Source: an uncultured Collinsella sp. (GTDB lineage: Bacteria > Actinomycetota > Coriobacteriia > Coriobacteriales > Coriobacteriaceae). From it: 64,000 nucleotides of DNA. Below, in pieces: positions 33,495 through 43,900 of this stretch. How positions within the stretch are numbered: position 1 is the stretch's first letter; each line of letters opens with the position of its first letter. The notes under the pieces are model-generated. The model worked only from the letters and a program-made list of their open reading frames with translations, had not been told where the DNA came from and searched no databases. The position numbers were made by a program, and so were the translations under genes. The stretch lies in NCBI GenBank assembly GCA_900538305.1, contig UPXY01000001.1:124001-188000 (forward strand). Direction: 5' to 3'.

Positions 33495-33641
33495 TCCCCC
33501 CGAATAGCGCCTCATGCGGCTTCTACGAAGTATGCGTTTCAGGTCGGTTTTCCCGGAAACCCGCGGCATAATGGCATAAAGCGTGGACGCTGCGCGCGGC
33601 TGGTACGCTGTAGTTCGGCATCGTCGCGAGGGGGACGACAC

Positions 33642-34511
33642 ATGGCACTCAGCATCAAAACCGACATCCATACGCATACGCTGTTCTCGCGCCATGCGTA
33701 TTCGACACTGGCAGAGAACGTTGCTGCCGCCCGTGCGGCGGGGCTTGAGCTTCTGGGCTCCTCGGATCACATGAGCACGATGCTGTTCCCGGAGCCGCAC
33801 CTGCGCAACTTCCAGTTCTTCATCAATCAGATCATCTGGCCACGCACGTGGGACGGGGTCACGCTGCTTCGCGCCGCCGAGGTGGATATTGTCTCCATCG
33901 AAGGCAGGCTTTTCGGCCAGGGCGTCACATGTGCCAACAACATCACGACCGAAAGCTGCTCGCATGGCGATACGCTCTTCCACCGTATCACGCGCCAGCT
34001 CGATTATCTGGTTGCGAGCGTACACGACCGCGCATTCGCGTGCGATGCGTCGGTTGCTCAGGCGACCGAGATGTACTTGAAGGTCCTCGCCGAACCGCGG
34101 GTGTTCGTGCTCGGCCACACGGGTCGCGCGGGCGTTCCGTTCGACATCGACACGGTGCTCACGGCTGCCAAGGAGCGCCATAAGCTCATCGAGATCAACG
34201 AGCACAGCATCGAGGGCGATCGTGAGGGATCCACGTTCGACGTGTGCCGTCGCATTGCGGAGCGCTGTGCGGAGCTCGGTGTGGGCATTTCCGTTTCGAG
34301 CGATGCCCACATGGCGTATCAGATCGGGCAGTTCCCCAGCGTGAAGGCCATGCTCGAGGAGATCCACTTTCCCCAGGAGCTCATCATGAACCGCGACCGC
34401 GAAACGATGCTCGCAACGCTTGCCGCGGCGGGCGTTTGCGACCTGAGAGGTCTTGCGCCTGTGAATGCGGAAGGGCAGGCGAAGACGGCGGAACGGGAGC
34501 ACCGTGCGTAG
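33642..34511 (+). CDS. PHP-domain metal-dependent phosphoesterase (YcdX-like)
   Basis: PHP-domain hydrolase with a trinuclear metal site. Ligand motifs: TDIHTHTLFSRHAYST (H-x-H and a further His), GSSDHM, AAEVDI, ASVHDR, LGHTGR, and SSDAHM near residue 225. 289 residues, typical of YcdX-type phosphatases, which act on small phosphorylated compounds; histidinol phosphatase activity is a less likely alternative. ATG at 33642 has GAGGGGG upstream. The upstream 67 codons of open frame are repeats, not protein. The stop overlaps the start of the lipase gene, so the two are co-transcribed. Confidence 0.87.
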   Translation: MALSIKTDIHTHTLFSRHAYSTLAENVAAARAAGLELLGSSDHMSTMLFPEPHLRNFQFFINQIIWPRTWDGVTLLRAAEVDIVSIEGRLFGQGVTCANNITTESCSHGDTLFHRITRQLDYLVASVHDRAFACDASVAQATEMYLKVLAEPRVFVLGHTGRAGVPFDIDTVLTAAKERHKLIEINEHSIEGDREGSTFDVCRRIAERCAELGVGISVSSDAHMAYQIGQFPSVKAMLEEIHFPQELIMNRDRETMLATLAAAGVCDLRGLAPVNAEGQAKTAEREHRA

Positions 34512-35871
34512 CAAGGCCACCATAGCCGCTCTGTTGCGGGCGGCGCTTGTCCGCGTGCCGGCGGCGATCGTGGTCGTGTTGACGACGACGCTTCTGGCTT
34601 CGGCCTTTGTGCTGCTGTGCCGATACGAGCAGACGCGCCGCGGCATGGGAGGCGTCGAGCCGGTCGGGAGGCCGAGGCTCGCGTATGCCAGCCCACAGGG
34701 AACTTCCGAGCGAATCGAGACCGAGGTCGCGCTGACGTTCTTCGAGACGGGCGGGCGCGAGATCGCGGTGCCCATCACGTGGGATGACGCATGGTTTGCA
34801 GAAGATCTGCGGGAATACAACCACGAGCTTGCGTGCACGTGCGCGGTGCTCTCCTCGCTCGCCTACGCGGAATCTGCTCACTACCAATCGGGGACGTCGG
34901 GGCCGGCGTACATGGAGCAAGCGCTCGAAAGCCTCGGTTTCGACGAGGTGCGCACCGGTTCCTATCGATACCGGAGTGAGGTCGTCGACCAGGTGCTCAA
35001 CGTTTTCACCAGCAAGGAGGACACGGTAGCCTACGCTGTGGCGCGCAAGCGCATCGCTTCCGAGGGCGCGACGAGGTCGGTGATCGTGGTTGCTGTGCGC
35101 GGAAGCTATGGAGCGGAATGGCTGAGCAACCTGTATCTGCATGATGAACGGTCGGTCGCCGAGGGCTTGGAGGGCTACCACCAGGGGTACGTGGATGCGG
35201 CGGACGAGATCCGCGAAGCGGTGAGGCCGATGGTTCGCGAGAGCCATGCGCGCGGGGATGCCGTGACGCTTGTGGTCACAGGCCACAGCCGCGGAGGCGC
35301 CGTTGCGAATCTCGTTGCCGCGATGGCAGATGACGAGCTTGCAGGACAGTATACGGGCGAGGCGGCAGGTGCCGAGGACGGTGGGCAGATCGGTCTTTCG
35401 GCGAACGACGCGGTGTGCGCGTACACGTTTGCCTCGCCCGGATGCACGACGAGCGAGAATGCCCGCGCGGAGCGCTACGACAACATCTTCAACATCGTGA
35501 ACCCGGCAGATATCATGCCCGCGCTTCCGCTTACCGCGTGGGGATACGCGCGCTACGGCGTTGACATGGAATTGCCTGCTGTTGACGACGAGGGCTTCAC
35601 GACGGCATACGAGCGCTTCTGCTCATCATACGCTCAGCTCGTGGGCGAAGACGGAGAGGCCGCTGCGAGCCCGTACGACCCGGAAAACGCGCGCGTCGTT
35701 CAGGCGGTTGTAGAAGAGGTGGGCGAGCGTGTAGGGTCGGTTTCGGAGCTCACGACGCCCGGCGGCATCGCGACCGTCGCCCAAGTGCTCATAGCGCACG
35801 TCGATCCCTTGGGGATCCTCTGCGGCCACTACCAAAGCGTCTACGTTGCTTGGATGCTTGCACTGGCGTGA
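34504..35871 (+). CDS. Membrane-anchored class 3 lipase-like alpha/beta hydrolase
   Basis: One N-terminal hydrophobic helix (residues about 17-36, RVPAAIVVVLTTTLLASAFV) acts as a signal or anchor, so the enzyme probably faces outside. The hydrolase core shows VVAVRGS (oxyanion segment), VVTGHSRGGAVAN (nucleophile Ser in G-x-S-x-G) and VNPADIMPALP (catalytic Asp region); a C-terminal His in CGHYQSV could complete the triad. 455 residues. GTG at 34504 overlaps the PHP gene end by 8 bases. Function may be lipid or ester hydrolysis at the cell envelope. Confidence 0.82.
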   Translation: MRSKATIAALLRAALVRVPAAIVVVLTTTLLASAFVLLCRYEQTRRGMGGVEPVGRPRLAYASPQGTSERIETEVALTFFETGGREIAVPITWDDAWFAEDLREYNHELACTCAVLSSLAYAESAHYQSGTSGPAYMEQALESLGFDEVRTGSYRYRSEVVDQVLNVFTSKEDTVAYAVARKRIASEGATRSVIVVAVRGSYGAEWLSNLYLHDERSVAEGLEGYHQGYVDAADEIREAVRPMVRESHARGDAVTLVVTGHSRGGAVANLVAAMADDELAGQYTGEAAGAEDGGQIGLSANDAVCAYTFASPGCTTSENARAERYDNIFNIVNPADIMPALPLTAWGYARYGVDMELPAVDDEGFTTAYERFCSSYAQLVGEDGEAAASPYDPENARVVQAVVEEVGERVGSVSELTTPGGIATVAQVLIAHVDPLGILCGHYQSVYVAWMLALA

Positions 35872-35920
35872 CGCGAATGGCCCAGGGTTTCGACGGGTCG
35901 GTATGCGCAATTGCCTCGGC

Positions 35921-36055
35921 GACTGTTGCCCAACGGCCGTTACCCAGCGACTGTTGCCCCAGCCCCAGCGGCCATTGCCCAGCGGCTTTTGCCCAGCGAC
36001 TGTTGCCCCAGCGACTGTTGCCCCAGCCCCAGCGGTCGTTACCCAGTGGCTTTTC
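35921..36055 (+). repeat. Short tandem repeats, 15-bp and 21-bp variants
   Basis: Nine units of the type TTGCCCCAGCGACTG, some extended by CCCCAG to 21 bp, run from 35921 to 36055 between the convergent lipase and rRNA methyltransferase genes. The core CCCAGCGACTG is shared with the palindrome at 10298-10379. Confidence 0.8.
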
Positions 36056-36082
36056 TACACGGTCGGGGAGCGTAGCGTTTCC

Positions 36083-37330
36083 CTATGCGCGCTCGAGCAC
36101 GGCGACGGTTTCTACGTGCTCTGTATGCGGGAACATGTCCACCGGCGAAAGCCGCAGCAAGCGATACCCGCCCGCCCCCAGGACTTCGAGGTCGCGCGCT
36201 TGCGTCGCGGGGTTGCAACTAATATATACGATGCGTCGCGGGCTTATGGCCATCGCCGCTTTGAGGAACGCGGGCGTGGAGCCGGCGCGCGGCGGATCGA
36301 GGGCGATCACGTCGTAGCGCTCGCCGTCGCGGGCGGCTTGGCGCAGAAACGCGGTGGCATCGTCTGCAGCGAAGGTTGCTTCGTGCGGGGTAAAACCGTT
36401 GAGCTCGGCGTTCGTCCGAGCATCGGCGACACCCGCCTCATTTTTCTCCACACCTTGCAGGTGCACGGCGCGCCCCGCATTCGCAGAGGCGCGGGCAGCG
36501 CACAGGCCGATGGTGCCGCTCCCGCAATATGCGTCGAAGAGCGCATCTTCCGCTTCGAGCGCCATGCCGTCGATTGCGAGTTGGTACAGCACCTCGGTTT
36601 GCTGGGGATTCGTCTGGTAAAAGGCGGTGGGCGAGATGCTGAACGTGCAGCCCAGAAGCTCGTCTTGCATGCTGGGTGCGCCGGCGAGCACCCGCGTCTC
36701 GGGGCCTAGGATCGCGTTGCCTGGACGCGGGTTCACGTTTTGCGCCACGCACGTGATGCGGGGGTCGATTTCGAGCAGCGCCTGCGCGAACTCCTCTGCA
36801 TGTGGAAGGTCGCGGTTGCTCGTCACAACTGTGAGCATGCCCTCGTCCGTCCGCCAGCCCAAGCGCACGATGGCGTGGCGGAGCAGGCCGCGCTGGGCAT
36901 CTTCATCGTACGCCCGTATGCCGAAAGACTCGGCCACCCGCGCGACTTCGTTCAGGATGCGGCGCGCGCCCGGAGCCTCCACGGCGCAATCTTCGGCAGC
37001 GACGATGCGGTGCGTGCCGGGCGCATAGAACCCGCAGGCAATCCTGCCGTTGGGGCGCGGCGCAAATGGCGTCGCAGCTTTGTAGCGGAACGCGCGGGGG
37101 GATGCGAGCTTGCCGGTGCTCTCGGATGTTCCGCCCATACCGCGGATGGGGTCGATTGCGAGCTGCCAGCCGAAGCGCTCGAGAAGCGGCACGAACAGCT
37201 CTTCCATCGCGCGCTGCTTGCGCACGAGTTGCTTCTTGTACGGCACGCCGAGCCACGCGCAACCACCGCAGGTGCGCATGAGGGGACAAGGGCCAGCGAG
37301 GTCCTTTTCTGTGCGAGTGCGCTTCGACAT
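36083..37330 (-). CDS. 23S rRNA (uracil-5-)-methyltransferase, RumA/RlmCD type, without TRAM domain
   Basis: SAM-dependent enzyme making m5U in 23S rRNA (or tRNA). N-terminal cysteines CPLMRTCGGCAW suggest the [4Fe-4S] cluster of RumA relatives. The methyltransferase core has DAYCGSGTIGL, IALDPPRAG and the catalytic VYISCNPATQARD with the nucleophilic Cys; SPVDMFPHTEHVET ends the fold. 415 residues; the usual N-terminal TRAM RNA-binding domain is missing. ATG at 37330 has AAGGAA upstream. Whether it modifies one or two uridines (RlmD versus RlmCD) cannot be decided. Confidence 0.9.
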   Translation of the reverse strand: MSKRTRTEKDLAGPCPLMRTCGGCAWLGVPYKKQLVRKQRAMEELFVPLLERFGWQLAIDPIRGMGGTSESTGKLASPRAFRYKAATPFAPRPNGRIACGFYAPGTHRIVAAEDCAVEAPGARRILNEVARVAESFGIRAYDEDAQRGLLRHAIVRLGWRTDEGMLTVVTSNRDLPHAEEFAQALLEIDPRITCVAQNVNPRPGNAILGPETRVLAGAPSMQDELLGCTFSISPTAFYQTNPQQTEVLYQLAIDGMALEAEDALFDAYCGSGTIGLCAARASANAGRAVHLQGVEKNEAGVADARTNAELNGFTPHEATFAADDATAFLRQAARDGERYDVIALDPPRAGSTPAFLKAAMAISPRRIVYISCNPATQARDLEVLGAGGYRLLRLSPVDMFPHTEHVETVAVLERA

Positions 37331-37402
37331 GGGCTTCCTTGCCTGAGAGGGTGAGAAAAGGGTATCGGCCACCATTTTCTCACAGCGGTATGCTGTCCGC
37401 GG

Positions 37403-37638
37403 CATAAGTCCCAGATTTGCATATTCCGGGAGATAAGAGCGCCCCGCGACCGCCTTACTGCCCGTATTTGCATATTTTGGGAGATAAGAGCCCTGTAGAG
37501 CGTTCTTAACGGCAGGATTTGCATTTTTTGGGAGATAAGAGCGGCCTGCGACCGCCTTGCTGCCCGGATTCGCATATTCCGGGAGATAAGGAGACGATTT
37601 GCCCGCCTTACTGCCCGGATTTGCATATTTTGGGACTT
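37403..37638 (+). repeat. Type A repeat array, 5 units at exact 51-bp period
   Basis: Units start at 37403, 37454, 37505, 37556 and 37607. Each is 35 bp with the core TTTGCATATTNNGGGAG (one unit has TTTGCATTTT, one TTCGCATATT), separated by 16-bp spacers (37438-37453, 37489-37504, 37540-37555, 37591-37606). Two spacers share GCGACCGC. The last unit is degenerate (GGGACTT). The array lies between two divergent genes, so it cannot be their terminator. Confidence 0.92.
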
Positions 37639-37753
37639 CCGCCGGCGCGGAGCGAGCGGCGGGCGAGTCGCGGCTCTCTCACCTTCGCATCCCGTGCGTG
37701 GTGCCACGCGAAATGGGTACCATAGGGCAAGCACCATCGAAGAAAGGCACCCC

Positions 37754-40423
37754 GTGCTCGAGCTCAAAGGCATCACCAAAGACTACGCTGCAGGCGAGAA
37801 CGTCGTCCACGCGCTCAAGGGCATATCCGTCACGTTTCGCGACCGCGAGTTCGTGAGCATCCTCGGTCAGTCCGGCTGCGGCAAGACCACGTTGCTGAAC
37901 ATCATCGGCGGGCTCGACCAGTACACCCGCGGTGACCTTGTCATCAACGGTCGCTCCACCAAGAGCTATCGCGACCGCGACTGGGACACGTATCGCAACC
38001 ATTCCGTGGGTTTCGTCTTCCAAAGCTATAACCTCATTCCGCACCAGACGGTGCTTGCGAATGTGGAGATGGCGCTGTTGCTTTCGGGCACGCCGAAGGC
38101 CGAGCGCCGGCATCGCGCGGAGGAAGCGCTTACCCGCGTTGGTCTGGGAGAACACCTGAAAAAGCGGCCTAACCAGCTTTCCGGCGGTCAGATGCAGCGC
38201 GTGGCCATCGCGCGCGCCATCGTGAACAACCCCGAGATCATCCTTGCCGACGAGCCCACCGGCGCCCTCGACACCGAAACCTCCGTTGAGGTCATGGAAA
38301 TCCTGAAGGAGCTCAGCCGCGACCGCCTTGTCATCATGGTCACGCATAACCCGCAGCTCGCAGAAGAGTACTCGGATCGCATCGTGCGCATCAAAGATGG
38401 CCTCATCACGAGTGACTCTTCGCCGGTCGACCCGGCGCGCGAGGGGCTTACCCAGGAGCAGATCCAGGAGCACGCGGTTGCCGACGCCCGCAAGGGCAAG
38501 CGCTCCATGAGCTTCGCCTCGGCGCTCGCGCTCTCGTTCAACAACCTCATGACCAAAAAGGGCCGCACGTTCCTCACGGCGTTCGCAGGGTCGATCGGCA
38601 TCATCGGCATCGCGCTCATCCTGTCGCTCTCGGACGGCACGCAGAACTATATTGCCGACACCGAGGAATCGACCATGGGCAGCTACCCGCTCACCATCAA
38701 CGCGACCAGCATGGACATGGCGAGCATGATGACCTCGATGATGGGGACGAGCGACGATCTCAGCGCGCCGAACGAATCCGGTGCGATCGAGTCGAAAGAC
38801 CTGATCACCGACATGGTCTCCGGCGTGGCGAACGGTGCGACGGAAAACGACATGGAGGCCATCAAGGCGTGGCTCGACACGAATCCGGGCGACATCCAGA
38901 GCCTCGTGACGGATATCGAATACAGCTACGCGACGCCCCTGAACGTCTACAAGTCGGACACGAGCGAGGGCGTGGTGCAGGTGAATCCCGCGACGGTGCT
39001 CGATTCGCTCGGCATCGCCATGGGCACCACGCAGACCGAGATGCTGTCGAGCATGTCGGGCGGCAGCGGCACCGCTTACGACGTGTGGACGCCGCTCTTG
39101 CCCAACCGCGAGACCTGGGAGCGCGATTACGACGTGGTTGTCGGACGCATGCCCGAGGCATGGAACGAGGTCGTGATCTACGTCGATAAGAACGACCGCA
39201 TCTCGGACTACACGCTCTATGCGCTGGGGCTCATGGATCAAAGCGAGCTGCGCGGCATGATGGCGGACGTGATCGCCGGCGAGAAGGTCGAAGAGACCGA
39301 GTCGACGACCTACACCCACGACGAGCTCATGAGCCTTACGTTCAAGCTGCTGCCCGAGAGCGCGAAATATGCCGAGCAGGCCGACGGCACGTGGGCAGAC
39401 ATGAGCGAGGACGAGGACTACCTGCGCGATGCGGTGGACGCAGCCGATGAGGTGCGCGTGGTGGGCATCGTGCGCCCGAGCGAGGACAATGCGACCGGCA
39501 GCAACTGGGGCGCGGTGCTCTACACGCCCGAGCTCACGGAGCATCTCATCGAGCAGGTGGACGAAAGCCCCGCGGTGCAGGCTCAGGAGGAAACGCCCGG
39601 TACGGACATCTTCACCGGCCTGCCCTTCGAGGAGAACGCCGTGAGCCTCTCCATGGATGCCATCGAGCTCATGATCTCCCAGATGCCGAGCGACCAAGCC
39701 GCCGAGCTTGCCGAATACATCGATGGCCTGCGCGCCGAGGGCATGAGCGACGAGGATATCGCCGCGGCGTTCTCTGAGCAGCTTGCCTCGCAGACCGATA
39801 ACGCGACCTTCGAGGGGAACCTCGAGATTCTGGGTAAGGCGAGCTTGGACAAACCGTCGAGCATCAGCATCTATCCGGTGGATTTCGAGGCGAAAGAGCA
39901 GATCGACGAGCTCATCGAGGAGTACAACGAGCAAGTTCGCGTAGACGGCGAGGGCACGGAGATTCAATACACCGATATGGTGGGCATGCTCATGTCGAGC
40001 GTGACGGACATCGTGAACGCACTCACGTATATCCTCATCGCGTTCGTGGCGATTTCGCTCGTGGTGAGCTCGATCATGATCGGCATCATTACGTATATTA
40101 GTGTGCTCGAGCGCACAAAGGAGATCGGCATCCTGCGCGCGATCGGCGCGAGCAAGAAGGACGTGAGCCGCATCTTCACGGCCGAGACGTTCATCATAGG
40201 TCTTGTGAGCGGCGTGCTTGGCATCGCGGTGACGGTGCTGCTGGATATTCCCGTCAACATGATCATCTACCAGGTCGCCGGTGTGGAGAACCTTGCGGCG
40301 GTGCCGTTGGTGCCAGGTATCGCGCTCGTGCTCATCTCGGTGGGGTTGTCGTTCATTGCGGGGCTCGCGCCGAGCCGCATGGCCGCGAAGAAAGATCCCG
40401 TTACTGCGCTGCGCACGGAGTAG
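37754..40423 (+). CDS. MacB/LolCDE-like ABC protein: ATPase fused to FtsX-type permease
   Basis: The N-terminal ATPase (residues about 1-230) has Walker A GQSGCGKTTLL, signature QLSGGQMQRVAIARAI and Walker B ILADEPTGALD. From about residue 265 comes a permease with a first helix (GSIGIIGIALILSLSDG), a very large extracytoplasmic region (about 450 residues, acidic) and three C-terminal FtsX-type helices (MLMSSVTDIVNALTYIL onwards, with ILRAIGASKKDV). 889 residues. Such proteins work as mechanotransmission pumps or sense envelope-active peptides. GTG at 37754 with GAAAGG upstream. Located just before the giant adhesin but separated by a repeat array and a new promoter. Confidence 0.9.
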   Translation: MLELKGITKDYAAGENVVHALKGISVTFRDREFVSILGQSGCGKTTLLNIIGGLDQYTRGDLVINGRSTKSYRDRDWDTYRNHSVGFVFQSYNLIPHQTVLANVEMALLLSGTPKAERRHRAEEALTRVGLGEHLKKRPNQLSGGQMQRVAIARAIVNNPEIILADEPTGALDTETSVEVMEILKELSRDRLVIMVTHNPQLAEEYSDRIVRIKDGLITSDSSPVDPAREGLTQEQIQEHAVADARKGKRSMSFASALALSFNNLMTKKGRTFLTAFAGSIGIIGIALILSLSDGTQNYIADTEESTMGSYPLTINATSMDMASMMTSMMGTSDDLSAPNESGAIESKDLITDMVSGVANGATENDMEAIKAWLDTNPGDIQSLVTDIEYSYATPLNVYKSDTSEGVVQVNPATVLDSLGIAMGTTQTEMLSSMSGGSGTAYDVWTPLLPNRETWERDYDVVVGRMPEAWNEVVIYVDKNDRISDYTLYALGLMDQSELRGMMADVIAGEKVEETESTTYTHDELMSLTFKLLPESAKYAEQADGTWADMSEDEDYLRDAVDAADEVRVVGIVRPSEDNATGSNWGAVLYTPELTEHLIEQVDESPAVQAQEETPGTDIFTGLPFEENAVSLSMDAIELMISQMPSDQAAELAEYIDGLRAEGMSDEDIAAAFSEQLASQTDNATFEGNLEILGKASLDKPSSISIYPVDFEAKEQIDELIEEYNEQVRVDGEGTEIQYTDMVGMLMSSVTDIVNALTYILIAFVAISLVVSSIMIGIITYISVLERTKEIGILRAIGASKKDVSRIFTAETFIIGLVSGVLGIAVTVLLDIPVNMIIYQVAGVENLAAVPLVPGIALVLISVGLSFIAGLAPSRMAAKKDPVTALRTE

Positions 40424-40492
40424 CGGGCACGGGGCGGCCGGTGGGGTGCCTACCGGCTGCCGGCTGCCGGCGTGGCGCGTGGCGGAGTCGCC

Positions 40493-40578
40493 CTTATCTC
40501 CCAGAATATGCAAAACCAGGCAGTAAGGTGGTGGAAGGTCGCTCCTATCTCCCGGAATATGCAAAACCGGGCAGTAAG
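40493..40578 (-). repeat. Type A repeat array, 2 units, inverted
   Basis: Units at 40493-40527 and 40544-40578, 51 bp apart with a 16-bp spacer. The orientation is opposite to the five-unit array at 37403, so the ABC gene at 37754-40423 also sits between type A arrays in opposite orientation. Confidence 0.9.
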
Positions 40579-40789
40579 GCGGCGGCAGAGCGGAAGAGGG
40601 GGGCGGAAGCGGTGTCGCGGTCTGCGCCCGAACCGCCCTGGGCGAGCACGGCGAGCTGCGGCGGTAAGGCATCGACCGGACAGCGCACATATAGGTAAAA
40701 TTGTTTTTAGGCCAGAAATTGGCAAGATACCGGCGAAAACGAATATCAAGCACCCCACACATATATAGGGGGTACCGCATAAAACCATC

Positions 40790-40818
40790 TGTAAACTATA
40801 GTTTACGTCACCTACAAT
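40790..40818 (+). promoter_or_regulatory. Predicted promoter/operator of the giant adhesin gene
   Basis: Perfect 16-bp palindrome GTAAACTATAGTTTAC (40791-40806) just upstream of a -10 box TACAAT (40813-40818). The surrounding 40685-40820 is AT-rich against the local background. The palindrome covers the expected -35 region, as an operator would. It lies 88 bases before the ATG. Confidence 0.55.
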
Positions 40819-40905
40819 GACCCTGTATACCGCTCGCTCGGGCGGGTACGCGTGCGCAAAAACAAGGGGGAATGGCGCACGGGGGAGTAAGGGATAGGTG
40901 TTCTT

Positions 40906-43900
40906 ATGCCGGAAACGAAGTTCAAACGGAGCAAAAGGCCAGCCCACAGCGCTTCGCGGGTCGTCCGCAAGCGCTTGATGCAGCGGGTGGTCGCTATCGT
41001 CGGGGCGTTTGCGCTCGTGGTGGCGGGAATCGGTGCGTTCGCGATGTCGGCGCAGGCCGATCCGCACCCGGTTCAGAAGGATACCGTTGCCGACAATTCG
41101 ACGCTTGGCAACTGGAGCGGCGAGGTGGGCTTGGAAAACACCACCGAGAACGTCGGCCGTATCTGGACGGACAAGACCGTGCAGGATGGAGACGTCGTGC
41201 TTACGGGTGATGTCGGCTCTGTCACAATCAATAAAGGCAGCTCCGACTTCCTCGTGGGGCTTTCCGCTCTCTCCTCCATGTCGAACACCATGACGACGTC
41301 CACCACTCCCCTGGACATCGTGCTCGTGCTCGACATGTCGGGTTCCATGTCCAATGAGCTGAGCAGCGAGCAGCAGTTCGTGTACAACGAGGTGAATGCG
41401 CGGAACGTTCAAGGTTCTGCTGTGGAGAACCACCGTACCATCTTTGGTCGCACGTATTACACCCAGGTAGATCCCGGCGATTACTACGTTCTGGTTGACG
41501 GTGAGTATGTGCCCGTCCTTGAGCATACGCACACGGAGCGCTACGAGAGCCGCTCTGATGGCATACAGGATTTTAATATCCATGACTATTGGTATCTTGA
41601 AGATGGCGCTCAAGTAGACCCGAGCACCACACAGTTCTACACGCGCCGTACCCAGACGGTAACAACGTCGAAGATTGACGCGCTCAAGGAAGCCGTCAAT
41701 GAGTTTATCGAAACCACCGATCAGGCGAACGCGTCCTTGCCTGCAGATGGCAAGCACGAGATCTCGATCGTAAAGTTTGCGAACGACACAACAGACAATA
41801 TTGGTAACGACAGATACTATCTGAATTATGAAAACCCGAATGTAAATTACAGCCAGGTCGTGACCGATTTCACCTCGGATGCAACTGCGCTTGAAAATTA
41901 CGTCAACAATCTTCAGCCTGCTGGTGCTACGCGCGCCGATTTAGGTTTGGAGCAGGCGCAGCGCGTGCTGCAGGGAGACGATAGTCCGTATGGGACAAAT
42001 AACGACCTTGACGGTGCGCGCGAGAACTCCAAGAAGGTTGTCATCTTCTTTACCGATGGCCAGCCCACGGAGTGGAACGAGTGGAGTGCGGACGTGGCGA
42101 ATACTGCCATTCAAACTGCCAACGAGATGAAGAACGACCAGAATGACCCGGTCACCATCTACTCCATCGGCGTGTTCGAGGATGCCGATCCGTCGAATAC
42201 CATGGACAATTCCTTCAACTCCTACATGCATGCCGTGTCGAGCAATTATCCTAATGCGACGGGTTATATCGGCACAGGCTATTGGGAGGGCTGGAATTGG
42301 GTCGATCCCAACATGGGCGACCGTGCGCCCGACTCCGACTATTACAAGGCGGCCACAAGCTCCGATGAGCTGAGCCAGATCTTCCAGGGCATCTCTGAAG
42401 ATATCGGCTCCGGTACCGGCGCGCCTACGCAAACCGAGGGCAAGGACACCGAGACCACGTCGGGCTACATCACCATCACCGACCAGCTCGGTGATTACAT
42501 GCAGTTCGACGGCATGAAGAGCGTCGTCTTCGCGGGGCAGCAGTTCACGCAGGTGAGCGGCCCCACCCAGGACACCGCCGAGGGCTATGAGGGCTGGATA
42601 CGCTACACCTACCAGGGCGAAGCGAACAACGACATCTACCCCGAGGGCAACCTCAACCAGCTCATCGTTCGCGTGAAGGAGGGTGGCGACCTCAAGACGG
42701 GCGATACCGTCCAGGTGCAGATTCCCGCGAGCCTCATCCCCACACGCTATTTCGACGTGGATGCGACGGCGGGCACCATGTCCGTCACGGACGCCTATCC
42801 CATCCGCATCTTCTACGGCGTGAGCTTGAAGGGCGGCGTGGCCGATAGCATCGCGGCGGGCGCGCCCATGGGCGGACTCTCGCAGGCCGAGTACGATGAG
42901 CTCGCGACGTATGCCAGGAGCAACCAGTACACCAAGGGTGACACCGCGTACGCGAGCTTCCTCTCGAATGCGTGGAGCGGCGGCGCAGACGGTACTACCA
43001 CCTCGAGCTTCGAGCCATCGAGCGGCAACGAGTTCTACTATTTCACGAAGCCAACGACCCTCTACTTTGACGAGGCTTGCGAGCGTCCGGTTACGGATCG
43101 CAGCCAGATCCGGGACGGACAAACCTACTACTACAAGAACACCTTCTGGCAGTTCACAGACGAGAACGCAGATACAGATGGTGCGCCGTATGAAGCCAAA
43201 GAAACGTTCACGCCCTTCGGGCTCACTGCTGCGCAGGCGCGCCAGCTCGCAACGGGCACAGACGGTGATGGCAACGTGTGCATCCCCGCTGGCACGCGTC
43301 ACACGGCGATGATCAGCGAGCTTGTGGAGAACAAGGCCGACGGCGCCAACAAGACCTCCACGGCAACGTCTGTGATCAACCCGAATTGGGCGGGCAGCGG
43401 CGAGGACGAGACCATCGATGCCGCGCTGGGCAACAACGGCCGCCTGGGTATCGAGCTGCCCGGTACGCTTTCCGTGACGAAGAACATCGAAGTCCCGACG
43501 GGTGTGGATGCTACGCAGTTCGCGAACACCGAGTTCCCGTTCCAGATTACGATGGACGATGCCGCAAACTACACCTTCAAGGCGCAGGTCAAGAACGCCG
43601 ACGGTACCATCGCGAATCCCGGAACCGACGAAGACTACTTCGACCTGGCGTTCAACAATGGCGTGTCCACAACCGTGAACCTCAAGCCCAACCAGACCCT
43701 TACGATCTACGGCTTGGGTGATGGCTGGATCTATAGCGTGGCCGAGACCGGCACGATGCCCGCAGGCTTCGCACAGACCGAGCCTGCCGATGGCGCTCCT
43801 GCCACGGGCACGATCGACCAGACGACGCCCGCCGTGGCGGAATTCACGAACACCTATAGCTTTGAAGACGACGTCACCATTCCTGGAACGACCGACCTTG

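Noticed and set aside
37403..37638. Regular repeat-spacer array as a CRISPR
   Set aside because: Spacers are only 16 bp and partly alike, repeats are imperfect palindromes, and no cas gene is present.
37403..37638. Type A array as coding sequence for a 17-residue repeat peptide
   Set aside because: A 51-bp period keeps any open frame open, so this is expected by chance. The copy at 27137 has a stop in the equivalent frame, and no ribosome site or start is consistent between arrays.
37679..40780. 1033-residue minus-strand frame opposite the MacB-like gene
   Set aside because: Shadow frame spanning repeats and the 3' gap, with no recognisable domain.
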